Shown here piece after piece: positions 11,805 through 22,812 of a stretch of 64,000 nt of DNA; positions within the stretch are counted from its first letter, which is position 1, and each line of letters begins with the position of its first letter. The position numbers were made by a program, and so were the translations under genes. The notes under the pieces are model-generated. The model made no database searches. It was not told the origin of the DNA and was given only the letters and a program-made list of their open reading frames with translations. This DNA comes from Rhodocollybia butyracea (taxonomy: Eukaryota > Basidiomycota > Agaricomycetes > Agaricales > Omphalotaceae). Location of the stretch: positions 124,001-188,000 of the forward strand of contig JADNRY010000102.1 of the NCBI GenBank assembly GCA_015501585.1, in the 5' to 3' direction.

Positions 11805-12597
11805 GTTTCGTCGTCGGGTCCCCAGTGGAGGTCGGGGCGAACCTATCTACCCACGCTCATGCTTCAAAGACTTCATGAACCGTCGACACCTCCTGAATAA
11901 ATCTATACATATGCCTCACTTTTTCTTCCATTGCAACATCGTCCAGTTTCAGGATGTTTTTCATGTCAAGAACTCGAGTATTCTATAAATTTTACAAACA
12001 TGTGTTGTAAACACGACACTTGGAAAATTTCAAGCCTCCAGGCAAAGGAAACCCACGCGATATCGGTACGTGATTTGTTTTAAAATTCACCCTACAGCCA
12101 AATACACACCGACATGTGTGGGCAGTGTGTGGTTGCGTTGACGTCAGCGCCTCGTCCGTAAATCTCAACGCGGCTTTTCTGATTCTTCGACTTCTGCCTG
12201 CTATTATTATCTGAAGGAATCGGACAATGAACAAAGGATATGTTATGAGATTCTAAACTTAAGGTCTCTCGTGCACTATTATCTAGTATCGTAGTTAGCC
12301 GCGTTCGACCGCGTCCAACACACTGCCTGGAAGTTTCGAGTCAGAGCTAAGACTTAAAGAAGCGTCGAGTTGTTATGTATATATGGATTTCTAAACTTCA
12401 CATGGGCGACCGTAATCAACTTTAGAGCCAGAAACGCTAACGAAAGCAAAAACAGACCACATTCAGTACATAGATTATTCAGTTTAGATTTGTTCCGACG
12501 GTGTGCCACTGATAAGTACGATATCATGCACCTGCACATGGGACTCACTGAACGTCAACTGCCACGATCAATTTATTTATTGCGCAATCGCCACTTT
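11805..12597. other. Intergenic, no supported gene
   Basis: Open frames here are short and have no protein-like character. No repeat or RNA gene recognised. Confidence 0.4.
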
Positions 12598-13511
12598 TTA
12601 GCCTTCTCTGTTATGCATCTGTGGCGGTTTCTTTCGACTCATCGTTCTTTCCGAGCCTGGACCCGAGGATGAGGTTACCCACCGAGCAAGTCGGACAGGA
12701 ACAGCCCTCGAACGTCCTCGATGTTCACGTTCTTCTAATTCCATCTCCACGTCTCCTTCGAATCCTTCGCCCTCGTCTTCTCCTGTCCCAAATCCAACTG
12801 GCTCATCATAGTCATCTTCTTCAACTACAGGCCAATGAAGGCTTGACGGGGGGTTCGAACTCGAACTCGGCTCAGGGAGTTCAGTAAGCAATAGCCTCGA
12901 ATTGTACTGAGAAGCGTTTTGGAACTCGGACTGCGGGGAGGATGAGATTTCGGATGATAACTCAGATGACAAACTGTTCTGGTCTTTGTCCTTTTCGGCA
13001 CTAGTTTCGTCCATATCGTCGTCGCTTCCCAATGTAGATGTAGAGCAAGGAAGGGACTTATGGGAATATGAACCTGAGGGGTGTTCTGCGCCGTGTCCAT
13101 AGAGGTCATAAAACATTTCATCCTCGTCCTGTTCGTAGATAGGGTTCAGCCGTTCGATAGTTACTTGGCTGTTGGTGCAATGGGCGAATGGGGAAGCGGG
13201 GAAATTGAAGGGATGTGTTAGTAAGAATTGTGGCGTTCAAGGTCGGATAAAATATAAACAAGGACGGGAATACGAATGCGCGTACAAACGTACCTGGATA
13301 TTTCTTCGCTATAATACTTATCTGAACTATCGAAATAGAACGAGCTGAGAAGCTCTTCGATCTCCCAGTCGTCAGAGTGTTGTTCGTGTTCCGAATCCCC
13401 CGGCGTAAGGCTCGTAGCAGTCTGTTGTATCTGAACTCTTCGAGTTACTTCAAGGTCGGTGATGTGAGACCTAGTAAGAGGCTGGTGTAGCTGCACCTGT
13501 TCGAATTCCAT
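12598..13511 (-). CDS. Acidic, Ser/Glu-rich protein of unknown function
   Basis: Two exons on the minus strand: 13294-13511 and 12598-13168, joined by a GT-AG intron (GTACGT...CAACAG, 125 nt). The join reads SEEISSQVTIERLNPIYEQDEDEMFYDLYG, a continuous and sensible protein, giving 262 residues. It starts MEFEQVQLHQPLTRSH. The middle is dominated by Ser, Glu and Asp (SSELSSEISSSPQSE, EEDDYDEPVGFGTGEDEGEGFE), suggesting a disordered nuclear or regulatory protein, but no domain is recognised. Near the end a different frame at 12630-12710 reads GCSCPTCSVG, so the true C-terminus may differ. Function unknown. Confidence 0.55.
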
Positions 13512-15343
13512 TGTCGCTCTGTAATTGTGGCGTAGGTGAAGCGAAAGTGATGATGGGAGTGAGAGTAAGAGTGAACCTCGAAGTGAGGTAACTGGCGAAA
13601 TAAGGAAACAGGCTCGGCAGGTCTTGAGTCGAGTGGCAGTGTGTAGGTGGCAGATATCTTTAACTTATATGTCCCCAACTCGCCGGAAAGTGGAACCATG
13701 AGCCCTTTCCTCCAATCTCCTCATCTGATATAATGTGATCTTAGAAGTTTACTACAGAATTACAACTTATTTCTTCCTTATACTCAGGCTCTCGGAGGCT
13801 TTCGATGTGTCCAGTTGCCTAATCCAATCTTGAATCCCAATCATGATATGTCATATGTATACGCATGATAGATCGCCTTTGAGTTTGAATTGATTTCGAG
13901 TTATAAATGGTGATCTCGGTGGGAGAGATGAGTATCTGGGAGGAGCTTGGGAGGTTTTCTGATGTGAACGCTCGGCCTGGGCAGAATACAAGGAACGTCC
14001 GGATATAGAATAGCCGCCATAATATAGGGCATAGCGGTACGTATCTGTATTGCATATAATGGCAGCTACACGGTAAACGATGCTAATCTCTTGGAATTGA
14101 GTGAATATTAGACGTTGGACTCAGAAACAGCAAGTACATGGATCCCAACGTGAAAACGGGCCTCAAGGCCTGATCCTTTAGCTTGTAACCGCCTTCTCGG
14201 TCTGATTTAATGAAGCCTAAGTTTTCAACCTTCCTCAGGCGTAGCGGGCAACAAGCGTAGCGCCGGCGCCACACGCTCGTCCCTGCGCATTAGCCATTCA
14301 CGTGCCCATGGCGAAAGGCGACATCGGAAAGACTGAAACTTAAGAACACCCTCAGAGTTACTCCGGTAATCGCAGCTCCACAACTTGATGTCAATTTACC
14401 ACTCCCTTCCAGATACTTCAAGCAACTTTTCCGACTACTACATCAGCACCAGAGCACAATAGAACCAAGACGTTACTTAATCTAAAAAGCTTGATGATTC
14501 ATGAAAACGCACTACTCCACTTGACATCGTTGCTTCGCTCGAGAAAAGAGTAACCAAAGTCAGGAATAGCACCAGTTAATTTGTCGTTGCGAAGGTTTGA
14601 ACTTTCCGAAATCTGTCCGAATTCTAACGATCATGTCACTGACCGGCCCGTGGAGGACAAAATTGGGAAGCCAAAGCTGGAATTATGAAGAATTTATCAA
14701 AAGTTGTCGTAATTTTCATATTATACCCTGTAGCCTTAGGTCATGGTCGTAATCTGAAAGGTGGTGATGGACGAAAGGGGACTTGGCTGTCAAGCCATCA
14801 AGGAGTCAAGGATTGCCTGGTTCAGGAATCACCATATCTCATCAGTATCTCATTGAAGAACACGCAGAAAATGTCAGCGCGAAGCCCCGTGGAACACGTA
14901 CGCCAGATCTCATATAGCGTCCTCCCTGGTCCAGGCCGGAGCTTTAACTTCCCTTAAAGCCTGATTATCTAGCGCCACAACCTCAAGCGAAACAATTCGA
15001 ACTTGTTTATGAATTAACGACTCGTAAGAGCCAACGAAGCTTAGACGTGATGGTCCTCAACGCGCAGGAGATATAAATATCTCCGGCGCTCCAGATATGG
15101 ACCTCTGTGTAGTTAGCCTTCGGTAACAGAAGGTTCGAAAACTCAATGAACTGATTGTAGTGACAGGTAAGTAGAAGGAAAGGTGTTATTAACACTCAAA
15201 AGTTGTCGGAGTAATGGGATGGGCTTTCTGTCAATTTTGGCAGTATCCACGGAAAACAAGCGAGAACAAGTCACTGATTACAAATGATCATGAAATACAG
15301 CCGCCAAGGATAAAAAGCACTATGAGCTATCTGTTGAATAAGT
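13512..15343. other. Intergenic, no supported gene
   Basis: Scattered ORFs have no supporting motif. One at 14685-14957 (+) starts with a hydrophobic, signal-like segment but the rest is not protein-like. The final part leads into the tRNA-like sequences at 15344. Confidence 0.4.
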
Positions 15344-15432
15344 ACACCGCTCAGGAATCGAACCCGAACCGCTTGCGATAACCTCGTCTCGAACATGGAA
15401 GGCAAGCATGACAACCACTTCACCGACTGTGT
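15344..15432 (-). tRNA. tRNA-like sequence with a putative intron (anticodon reads TCC)
   Basis: On the minus strand a cloverleaf can be drawn. The acceptor ACACAGT/GCGGTGT pairs at 6 of 7 positions (one G-U, one mismatch), the D stem is GTGA/TCAT, the anticodon stem CTTGC/GCAAG is perfect, and the T arm TCGGG-TTCGATT-CCTGA contains a good B box. The anticodon loop is 25 nt long, as if an 18-nt intron followed position 37; the anticodon would be TCC (Gly), though the body resembles tRNA-Glu. The acceptor mismatch and the relatives nearby (15564-15658, and B-box relics near 16015 and 23775) suggest a pseudogene or tRNA-derived repeat instead of a working tRNA. Confidence 0.4.
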
Positions 15433-15563
15433 ATACTTGAATCAAGGTTTCTAAGTGGGTCCACACCACGACCACCTTCAATCCTTTTTGGTAAATAGCA
15501 AAATATTCAAAAGAAATGAGACATCACAGTACTAGTCTCTTTGCACTGAGAGCAAACCTGATT
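15433..15563. other. Spacer between two tRNA-like sequences
   Basis: Short spacer, no recognised feature. Confidence 0.4.
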
Positions 15564-15658
15564 AAGCCATTCGGGAATCAAACCCGAGCCGCTTCCTTCT
15601 TTCATCCCCACTCCCATTCTGTGAAAGGCAAGCATGGTTATCACTTCATCAACGGTGT
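15564..15658 (-). tRNA. tRNA-Glu-like pseudogene (anticodon reads TTC)
   Basis: On the minus strand the core CATGCTTGCCTTTCAC is that of tRNA-Glu(UUC), followed by a 3' part GCGGCTCGGGTTTGATTCCC with the T arm and B box. A ~20-nt insertion separates the anticodon loop from the 3' anticodon strand, which pairs imperfectly (GGAAG against CTTGC), and the acceptor strands ACACCGT/ATGGCTT pair at only about 4 of 7 positions. It is related to the copy at 15344-15432. Probably a decayed tRNA or tRNA-derived SINE. Confidence 0.35.
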
Positions 15659-16387
15659 GCACTTGAGTTGAGGAAGATTACTATCAATATGATACATACA
15701 TAATATGAGAGGTCGTATCCAAGTGATTCCAACTCTTTCCCCATCTTGTTCGCAGAGAGGTTGTGGACGTTGGACGAGGGAGAGCCTGAGGTGGATCCAT
15801 AAGAGACATACCAGGAGCACTCGGAAGCATGATGCAAATTGACAATGGTCATAAAGTTTTCAAGCGAGTGCACAGTGAGGGCTTATAAACGGCTTGAATT
15901 TAATAGATTAATAGATTGATGCCATGGTCAGCGGAGTAACTGCAGCCAATCTCGTATGAGCAACATTATGACCTAGCTGTACTGATGGAACAAAGAGAAG
16001 AGATCATACCGTTCAGGAATCGCAACTCGAGATTCAATTCAAGTAAGCAAGGATTCAAACTTGTTCTTCATCTTTGTGTCGGATGGTGGTGGTGGCACTG
16101 AGGGAGAAGGAGAGAGGGATTGGAGGCTTCTTGGGTATAGGGGAATGGAAAGATGAAGGTATTGAGTGCGCATGTAGGATCTGAGGCTGACACCATAGCC
16201 TGGGCCCCCAAGGAATTGAAACTTATGGTGCGCAGACTGGGTACCTTGGATACAGGCTGCGAAAAGCGGAACGATGACGAAGGGATAAAAAATCAATCTA
16301 GATGAGACTCAAAACGAACCCTAACCTAGCCTAGTAAACTTGAAACGACTTGCTAGCGAGGTGCATAGCTCCACATACCAGAGCCCT
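15659..16387. other. Intergenic with a third B-box relic
   Basis: Near 16013-16040 (minus strand) the words CCTTGC ... CTCGAGTTGCGATTCCTGAACGG again recall the 3' half of the tRNA-like copies. No gene supported. Confidence 0.35.
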
Positions 16388-16700
16388 AAGCGCTTAAGCG
16401 CTACTAGTATCAGTATCGCAGTAATTGCTGCCCGTTTGCTGCCTGTACCAGCGTCAGTCGATTTCATCTCCAGTCACCTGGACTCTGGATTGATGATGTC
16501 CCAAGTAGCTTCAGAGTAGGCAAGTAGTAGGAGCCTTGATGTTGAGGCTGGGCTAAACCGATCTACCGGGATCCACGGCACCCCAGGTACTACTAGTACA
16601 ATGGTAATATAGTACTGCTGGCCAGCCTGAGTATCAGCGTCAATCGATTTCATTTCCAGGTTCCTTAGCTGCGGTCCGCTACAGTTGTCCATTGACCAGT
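16388..16700 (-). repeat. Dispersed repeat, copies 2 and 3 (inverted to copy 1)
   Basis: The minus strand of 16540-16700 aligns with 2050-2215 (shared words AAATCGATTG, ACTCAGGCTGG, CAGCAGTA, CTAGTA). A shorter related segment lies at 16388-16475 (AAATCGACTGACGCTGGTAC). A perfect 14-bp palindrome, AGCGCTTAAGCGCT, occurs at about 16388-16401. It is likely part of an old transposable element family; no ends were identified. Confidence 0.55.
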
Positions 16701-17128
16701 TCAAAAAGAGGGATGTACAACCGGACTGTGGGATAAATCGATAAACTGATACAAGATTGATGACGATACTAGCGATACAAGGAACATGGGGATCTAGAGA
16801 TCTAGACAGGGAACGGAACAGAACGCAGAACCGGAGACACCTACAGGAAGAAGAGGGGAGAAAGGCAACAGATTTGTGGAGTGAGTTGTAGTATACGGGA
16901 AGATAAAGGATATTATGGAAAATTAACGAGGAAGGATTATACTAGCTATGACGGGTATAAGTATATAGATATAAAACTTGAGTACTAGGAGACGATAGCT
17001 ATACAGGGTGAGGATAACGAGGGCATAATGGGATAGTAGAATGTAGGAGGATCTAGGCGAGAACTAGGCAAACTAGGAAATTAAATAATGTAACAGTGAA
17101 AGAGGGTGTTACCACGCATACTCACCAG
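16701..17128. other. Intergenic, downstream of the zinc-finger gene
   Basis: Purine-rich on the plus strand (GGAAGAAGAGGGGAGAAAGG-like around 16840). No gene or RNA recognised. Confidence 0.45.
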
Positions 17129-18399
17129 TTAATGAGACGTGATCCTCGTCAACACATGATGGAACGTCGCTGTGGAAAAAAAAAGCAGCATCAACGATTA
17201 AATCCAACAGAACGAGATGGAGACTCAGACTTGAGACATACCGAATATAGGACTCGACGGTGCACTCCGACTTTGATTAGGGCATCCCTGGGCACGGCTA
17301 CTGTGGTCTTTGAGGTCCTGGCGTTTATGAAACCTCTGGTCGCAGGCGTGGCACGTGTAAGGAGGGCTATGCACGCGAGCGAGGAGGTTGAAGTTGAGAT
17401 TGAGACCTAGGTCCGAGGTGCGGGGAGCATGCTGTTCCCGTCCGTGTCGCTGGGCATGCAGGTCGTTGTCGATATCATGTAACGCAATATGATACCCAAG
17501 CGCACGCGTATCACGTAGCGTCGCACGGCAGTCTTTGCGAGGGCATACGATGGCTGTGGGGACGAGGCCTAAGGGAGGGCACTGAGGAGCTTCGCATTGA
17601 GGGTACTGGGCTGTTTCTTGAAGAGCTTCGGCGTACTGGAGATGCAATTCGAAAGCGAATAGTGATAGTGAAGGAATAAGAGGCAACAAAAATCAGATAG
17701 GGAAACGATGAGGAGAGTAGCGGATTAGTGGGCTATTCAAAGAGAAAAGGACAGTAGGATACTCACAGCCTGTGCGAGTGCGCTGGCGCAAGACGCGCTG
17801 TGTCTGAGTCTGGGCAGTTCGATAGGACTCGGTGCTTGAGTACTCGTGTCTGTAGTCTCTGCAGTAGTACCGAGTTCCGAGCTCGATTGATCTTCATCCC
17901 CGTCGCTGTCCCACGAACTAACCTCCGAGTCTAAGGCTGATTCCCTTGATTCCCCAGATTCTAGCGCAAGAGTGGACAAATGTTCGGAAGAGGCCGAACT
18001 GGATAAAGCCGGAACCCCACGTCCATCTCCTACGCATCCAATTCCAGAATCGAGATCAATCTTTAACCCGGCACGATAGAGAAACACGACCTGCTGCGCG
18101 GCAGACATGTGTGTAGAGCTGCGGTGGTACTGGGCGATTTTTTGTGCAGTGGACATTGGACTACGCAATGCGTTGGCGGTTGTTCGAGGTCTCTGGCCGT
18201 GGCTCTTGGTGAAGACCGGCTTTACGGGTGCGGTATACTCCCATGTGCTATAATCGTCGTCGTCTTCCTGGGCAGCTTGGCGTTGAAAGGCAGAAGAAAG
18301 ATCGAGCTGCGAGGGAAAGACTGTGCCGCGGCGTTTGTGTGAAAGCTTGAGATCGGCACCGAGGAGAATGTCGTTGATGGAGAGAGAAGAACGGGACAT
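17129..18399 (-). CDS. C2H2 zinc-finger protein, putative transcription factor
   Basis: Three exons on the minus strand, 17767-18399, 17242-17635 and 17129-17169, give 355 residues in frame. It starts MSRSSLSINDILLGADLKLS. Residues ~130-200 are Ser/Glu/Asp-rich. Exon 2 holds two fingers: C-PRKD-C-x12-H-IAL-H (classic C2H2) and C-HA-C-x12-H-x6-C (a C2HC variant, YTCHACDQRFHKRQDLKDH). Such fingers bind DNA, so a nuclear regulator is the simplest reading; its targets cannot be inferred. Introns are 131 and 72 nt with GT-AG ends (GTGAGT...CTCCAG; GTATGT...CCACAG). The last exon is only 41 nt. A truncated, inverted paralogue of the N-terminal half lies at 22813-23319. Confidence 0.75.
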
Positions 18400-19748
18400 G
18401 AGGAGCGTAAAGATCTACACTAGTAACCAGCCTAAGAGGGAGAGAACTGGTCGTTCAGAAACTGGCACAGGGTTTTATAATCAAATCAAGCGTACCTCGT
18501 GTGCGTTGGCCGTACATAATCCAACAACTGATATTGATTGATTCAACAATGGTGCAGAGGTCTGTTGCATTGTTTCTCGCATGGATTGTTACATCGAACA
18601 ATGAAAGAAAAGAAAAAAATTGCTTTGGCTCTGGAAGAGTTCAACTGAATAGGGTTACATGCCAGATAAGGACATAGGTCTCCCCATTGTTTCAGTCCCG
18701 CCTAAATGAGAGAACGACGATCTTTTGGTCGCAGCATCGCGGTTCGAGATGAAAATTGATAGACGCTGAGCGGCGTCAATCGTTAAGCGCTTAAAGCCGC
18801 CAGCTCGTCAATTTATGTATACCGTATACTCTGTTTTTCGCTGCATTACAGCCGTTGCTTTCTCAGAACCTCTACAGATAGCTTTGGTACTTTATAATTG
18901 ATTTCATAAGCTAAGAAATTATTTAATTGTACTGACTTGGTGTCACGGAGAACCAAGTTGCGGAGAATCACGGTAACATGTTGGTAACATGATGTATGCT
19001 ATCGTCTACTTGGTCGTTGTCTACACCAAGTCTACGTTGTTGGTATCCAACCAAGTATCCAGTACTTTCTCCTTCAAGGCTTCGATGGCATCTTGCCGCT
19101 TGCGCTCATGATTGCAACGTCTATTTCCAACAAGTTGTCGACCAATACGACTAGTATCAACCTCAAATATTTTACATGGAAGTACTTACTTTCCCAGAGG
19201 CACTCTCAGTCTTCTACCAAGTTCTCCCTTCAACGCCTGCTTAGCCTTGGCTAGGGCTGACAGAAACTCTCAGTCTGGCCCTACTGCAGAGCCACCGTGA
19301 CCAGGGCGGGGCTTGTTAAACCTTGAGGGAGTGACCTAGTCGACCCCGAGATATCTGGGCCGGTTATTATTAGTATCTTAACCTTATCCCGCTATATTCC
19401 ATCACTCAATACTGCAATACACAGTATCTACAAGCGCTATTCTAGTCCACGGGACTCTAAACCTTTAGTACAGGTTTGACAGGGCTGGTTGTTGGGGCTT
19501 GAACCGTGGCTCAGTGCCTTGTATTTTGTGCCGGCTCGGAGGTTTAGAAGGCTTCAAGAGGGCTTCATTATGGTTGAATAATTAAACCCTCAAAATGCGG
19601 CACCGCAAAAAAGAACTCACCCGGAAAAAAAAACATAAATAATCCTACATTTTGCCTACATTCAATTGACATTCAATATTCAATAGGCAAGCTCAGGATA
19701 CGGTCGGCCGAATTTCGAGCTCGATGATGAATGAAATCCCCGAAAGAA
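18400..19748. other. Intergenic, AT-rich, possible LTR fragments
   Basis: At about 18981-19137 a segment starts TGTTGGTAAC and ends TTTCCAACA, the TG...CA ends of an LTR-like sequence, but no target-site duplication flanks it. Another candidate runs TGTTAAACC (19308) to TATCTACA (19431). Neither has an internal coding region. No gene supported. Confidence 0.3.
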
Positions 19749-20282
19749 CTAATCTACGTATATAAGAATAAGTACTAATTCCACGAAGACATAAATAAGT
19801 ACACTTACGCTCAGATGTGCACGAAGTACAAACAACTGAGGGATGGGACAACTCGTCCTGTATATACTACGCAGATAATCAAGCTCTGGAAGCGATGGGC
19901 GGCCCGGGAGGCTGCCCAAAGCTAGGTGGAGGTCAGAGAGCCGACAGGGGTGGCCCAGTCTCCGCAGGTGCTCGCTATGGTGGAGGGCCAGGCTGGCATA
20001 GTGGGATGTGGGGGAGTTCAAGAAGGTAGATGAGGTGTTTGAGAGCCAGGACAGCCCGTTCAGGTCGAATGGGCATAATCACAGTCTCCGTGAAGAGCAC
20101 TGACACAATGGACAAGCGTGAGAGGCCCAACATGCAGTGGAGGAAGCGAACCTGCACCACCTCCAGTGTGCGGACGTTCGCCTCATAAACATCCAGGGCA
20201 ACCTCACATGCAGAGATGAGGTGGGGATCCCAGCGAGGTATACAACTGTTTTGCAATCTGCGGGGGCATCCGACGGTGACAT
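19749..20282 (-). mobile_element. Non-LTR retrotransposon relic (C-terminal end of pol)
   Basis: The minus strand reads WDPHLISACEVALDVYEANV ... EVVQVRFLHCMLGLS ... VLFTETVIMPIRPERAVLAL, then, after a frame change near 20020, SLALHHSEHLRRLGHPCRLSDL. This matches the C-terminal region after the reverse transcriptase domain of LINE-like elements common in mushroom genomes (DPHL..GCEV...VLFTETG.MP.RYRR). The polymerase domain itself is absent and the frame is broken, so this is a 5'-truncated, dead copy. Confidence 0.6.
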
Positions 20283-21553
20283 ACTACTTTGCCTGATTGA
20301 ATGTCGAAATTCATCTCAAACCAGGATTGGTTTAGTACATAAATAATTTCTGCTCATACCAATCTGGCTTCGAATGAATATATCTGACTTCAATGCAGAT
20401 CGATTATCCGCAGGGCTCACTGCCTGGCTCCAAATTACTTATACAGGCCGGATCTCAAGCATACACAGCTGCCCCGATTTTTTCACATTTAGACCGGTCT
20501 TTTTCGCATTGAACGTAAGTTATTTCCATTTTTCTACGTGTTGAAAGAGTCTCTAAGAACCAGTACCTAAGAACCAGTAAATTAATGGCCCCATTGTTCC
20601 CAAGATTTTTCCGCGACTCCAAGAGTAAGTAAATCAGACCCACTATCTGATTTAACCAATGGATCTAGGCGTAGGCCTAAAATCCCTTCTAAACAACAAT
20701 CTGGGCCAATGGGGGCGCCCCCAAAATCGGGCGTCCCGTATCTGCTGTGGAGGCTGTCTAATGCCCAGATATACGATGGAAGCTTCCTGGCATGTCCGGA
20801 TATGCATGTAGGATACTCTTCAAGAAGTTGAGCCAGAGGCCGCTGGCTCTACTTGGTCAAATAATATATGACTGTGGTCCCTCCGCTGAGTCCTCCCCGT
20901 ACGACCTCTTGAAGGCAAATTCAGTCGAAGGGTTGAAGGTATACTAAATAATTTGAGGCAGCGAAGAGCCTCTCGACAGAAACAAACCCCTCACAGTGAA
21001 TAACTCCGTGCAGTCCGCATGCCAAGAGCAACTGATTTGCCAAGAAGATGCAAAGTTTAGAACCACGAGCGCCTTGCACTGTGAGGTTGAATATTTTTTA
21101 TGGGAGATTTTTAGCAAGCCCGTCTCTCTCGGGGAGAAAAGCTGTAAAGTCATTTAACTGCAGGATGTAGCGCTACGTCAGTGGAAGAAGTTTTGAATTT
21201 TAGCCGGAGCTTTTGTGGCAAAGGTTGAACTGCTCTGAATTGGGTGGAGTGTTTGACAAGTTGCCACCGCGTCGACTGATGTAACTAGTGCTGTTTGCTG
21301 AACCGAATAGACACTCAGCAAGAGGCTGTATACGACCATATGGTCCTTGAAGCCTTGGATTGCCTGGAAGAGAAAGGTCAAAAAAATGTTATAAAAACCC
21401 ACGAAACGTACCCAGGAAGCATCGAGCTTTGCACTTGTGTCCAAATATCTATCTGATAATATCCACGCAATCTACGAGTAAGGCTATAGGTGGGTACATC
21501 ATGGCACACTCTTTCCAGATACTTCAAACTTACGGTGGCAAACTGTAGAAATC
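20283..21553. other. Intergenic, no supported gene
   Basis: A repeated word CTAAGAACCAGTA occurs twice near 20553-20580. No coding sequence recognised. The last ~100 bp serve as promoter and 5' UTR of the small secreted protein gene. Confidence 0.4.
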
Positions 21554-21823
21554 ATGCTATTCAAATCCACCGCCATCCTTGCCATCCTCGCTGTCGTACC
21601 CTACATCACTATGGGGAACGCCTGGAGCTGCTTTTGCGCTCCCGACTTCTCTGCTCAAGAAGCCGTTGCGCCGACTTATACCTGTGGAGAGAAGATGTCT
21701 GGAGTTTCATACGACAACGGTGGATTTCTTGATATCGCTCATTGGTATGGCTTGAGCGACGGCCAGAAAACCACGTATGAGAATTGCTGCCTTAACAAGG
21801 ACAAGGCCTACCGTTGCTATTAA
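21554..21823 (+). CDS. Small secreted cysteine-rich protein
   Basis: An intronless ORF of 89 codons. The start ATG (21554) is followed by a clear signal peptide (MLFKSTAILAILAVVPYITM; predicted cleavage after GNA). The mature ~66 residues contain six cysteines in the order C-x-C ... C ... C-C ... C (WSCFC, YTCGE, ENCCLN, YRCY), enough for three disulfides. Size and cysteine content fit the small secreted proteins of fungi, which include effectors and antimicrobial or lectin-like proteins. I recognise no specific family. A stop follows directly after YRCY. Confidence 0.7.
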   Translation: MLFKSTAILAILAVVPYITMGNAWSCFCAPDFSAQEAVAPTYTCGEKMSGVSYDNGGFLDIAHWYGLSDGQKTTYENCCLNKDKAYRCY

Positions 21824-22812
21824 AAGTGAATCGTCCCATTTGTGTCTTTTGCTTTGTTACTGATAAGAGAGCCTCGTTCTTCAATGCATCCAGGAAGAAC
21901 TATCTATCAAGTTGGGAAGTTGATCCAAGATTGTTTATTTGGTGACCCAGCGTCTTGTTCTACCACAGTAATCATCGTCAGTGATAGCTAAATACGATAT
22001 TTGAGAACGCACCCATTCAGTATTGCTCCTACTTTTGGTGCTCCAGATTTCCCCTTGAACGCTGTTAGAGTAAGCAGGTCGCCGAAAGGTGCAAGGTTCA
22101 AAATTGAAATATCCGTTTGTTCTCTGCTTCCACTGGCATTTTGCCGGTATCTTGAACTCTCGTTTTCGCGACTCTGCAGATGCCAGGAAATGCTCTAGTC
22201 TTTCTTCAAAATACGATACATCAAAGCCAATAATTGATTTCTGCGATAAATAACACGCCGGGATACTGACTTGCCATACCACTTGGGTCGTGAATCGTTG
22301 GGCCTTGGGACTTGGGAGAGGACCGTTGCAAGGTCTAGAACACTGTCGATGGATGCAATGGTCCCAGTGCATGCTGACGCACCGAAGCGCCGAAGTTTTA
22401 CTATGAGCTCCGGAGAGTGGACAATCTGACGTTGCATATAGAGCGCACCAGTACATTTGCTCTCTGGTATACGACTTCGTTGCACCAAGAAACTAGGCGC
22501 TGGTAGACTGGCGCCTAACGATTGCGCAACTTGTTTTATGAAAAGATCGACGTTCCCTCGTTCGGGAGGGAAACATAGTGACAAACAATGGTGAGTACTA
22601 TTCTCGGCTCAATGCATTCAGGTTGAACTTGTCAGAGAGCCAAAGCCAACTTTTTCCTTCGTATTCCTTATTCGACGTACGCAGAAAACAATCTAACTCC
22701 AGGCCTCTGGACCATTGCCGAATCGATACGGCTAAGGGCAAGCATACTGTATACAGGGCTGAGCTGATTGGATATAAAATGGTGTGTGGGTAGTCCTGGC
22801 GTCTCTCATACA
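21824..22812. other. Unresolved minus-strand coding-like region
   Basis: Two overlapping minus frames look partly coding: 22195-22584 (MSLCFPPERGNVDLFIKQ, SVLDLATVLSQVPRPND) and 21935-22456 (YFEERLEHFLASAESRKRE, CQWKQRTNGYFNFE). They could be exons of one gene joined near 22200-22270, but no splice pair gave a continuous frame. No family recognised. Confidence 0.25.

Noticed and set aside
14685..14957. ORF with signal-peptide-like start
   Set aside because: Only the first ~20 codons look like a secreted protein; the remainder has no plausible composition.
18981..19137. Solo LTR with TGTTGG...CCAACA ends
   Set aside because: No target-site duplication and no second copy in the window; the ends alone are weak evidence.
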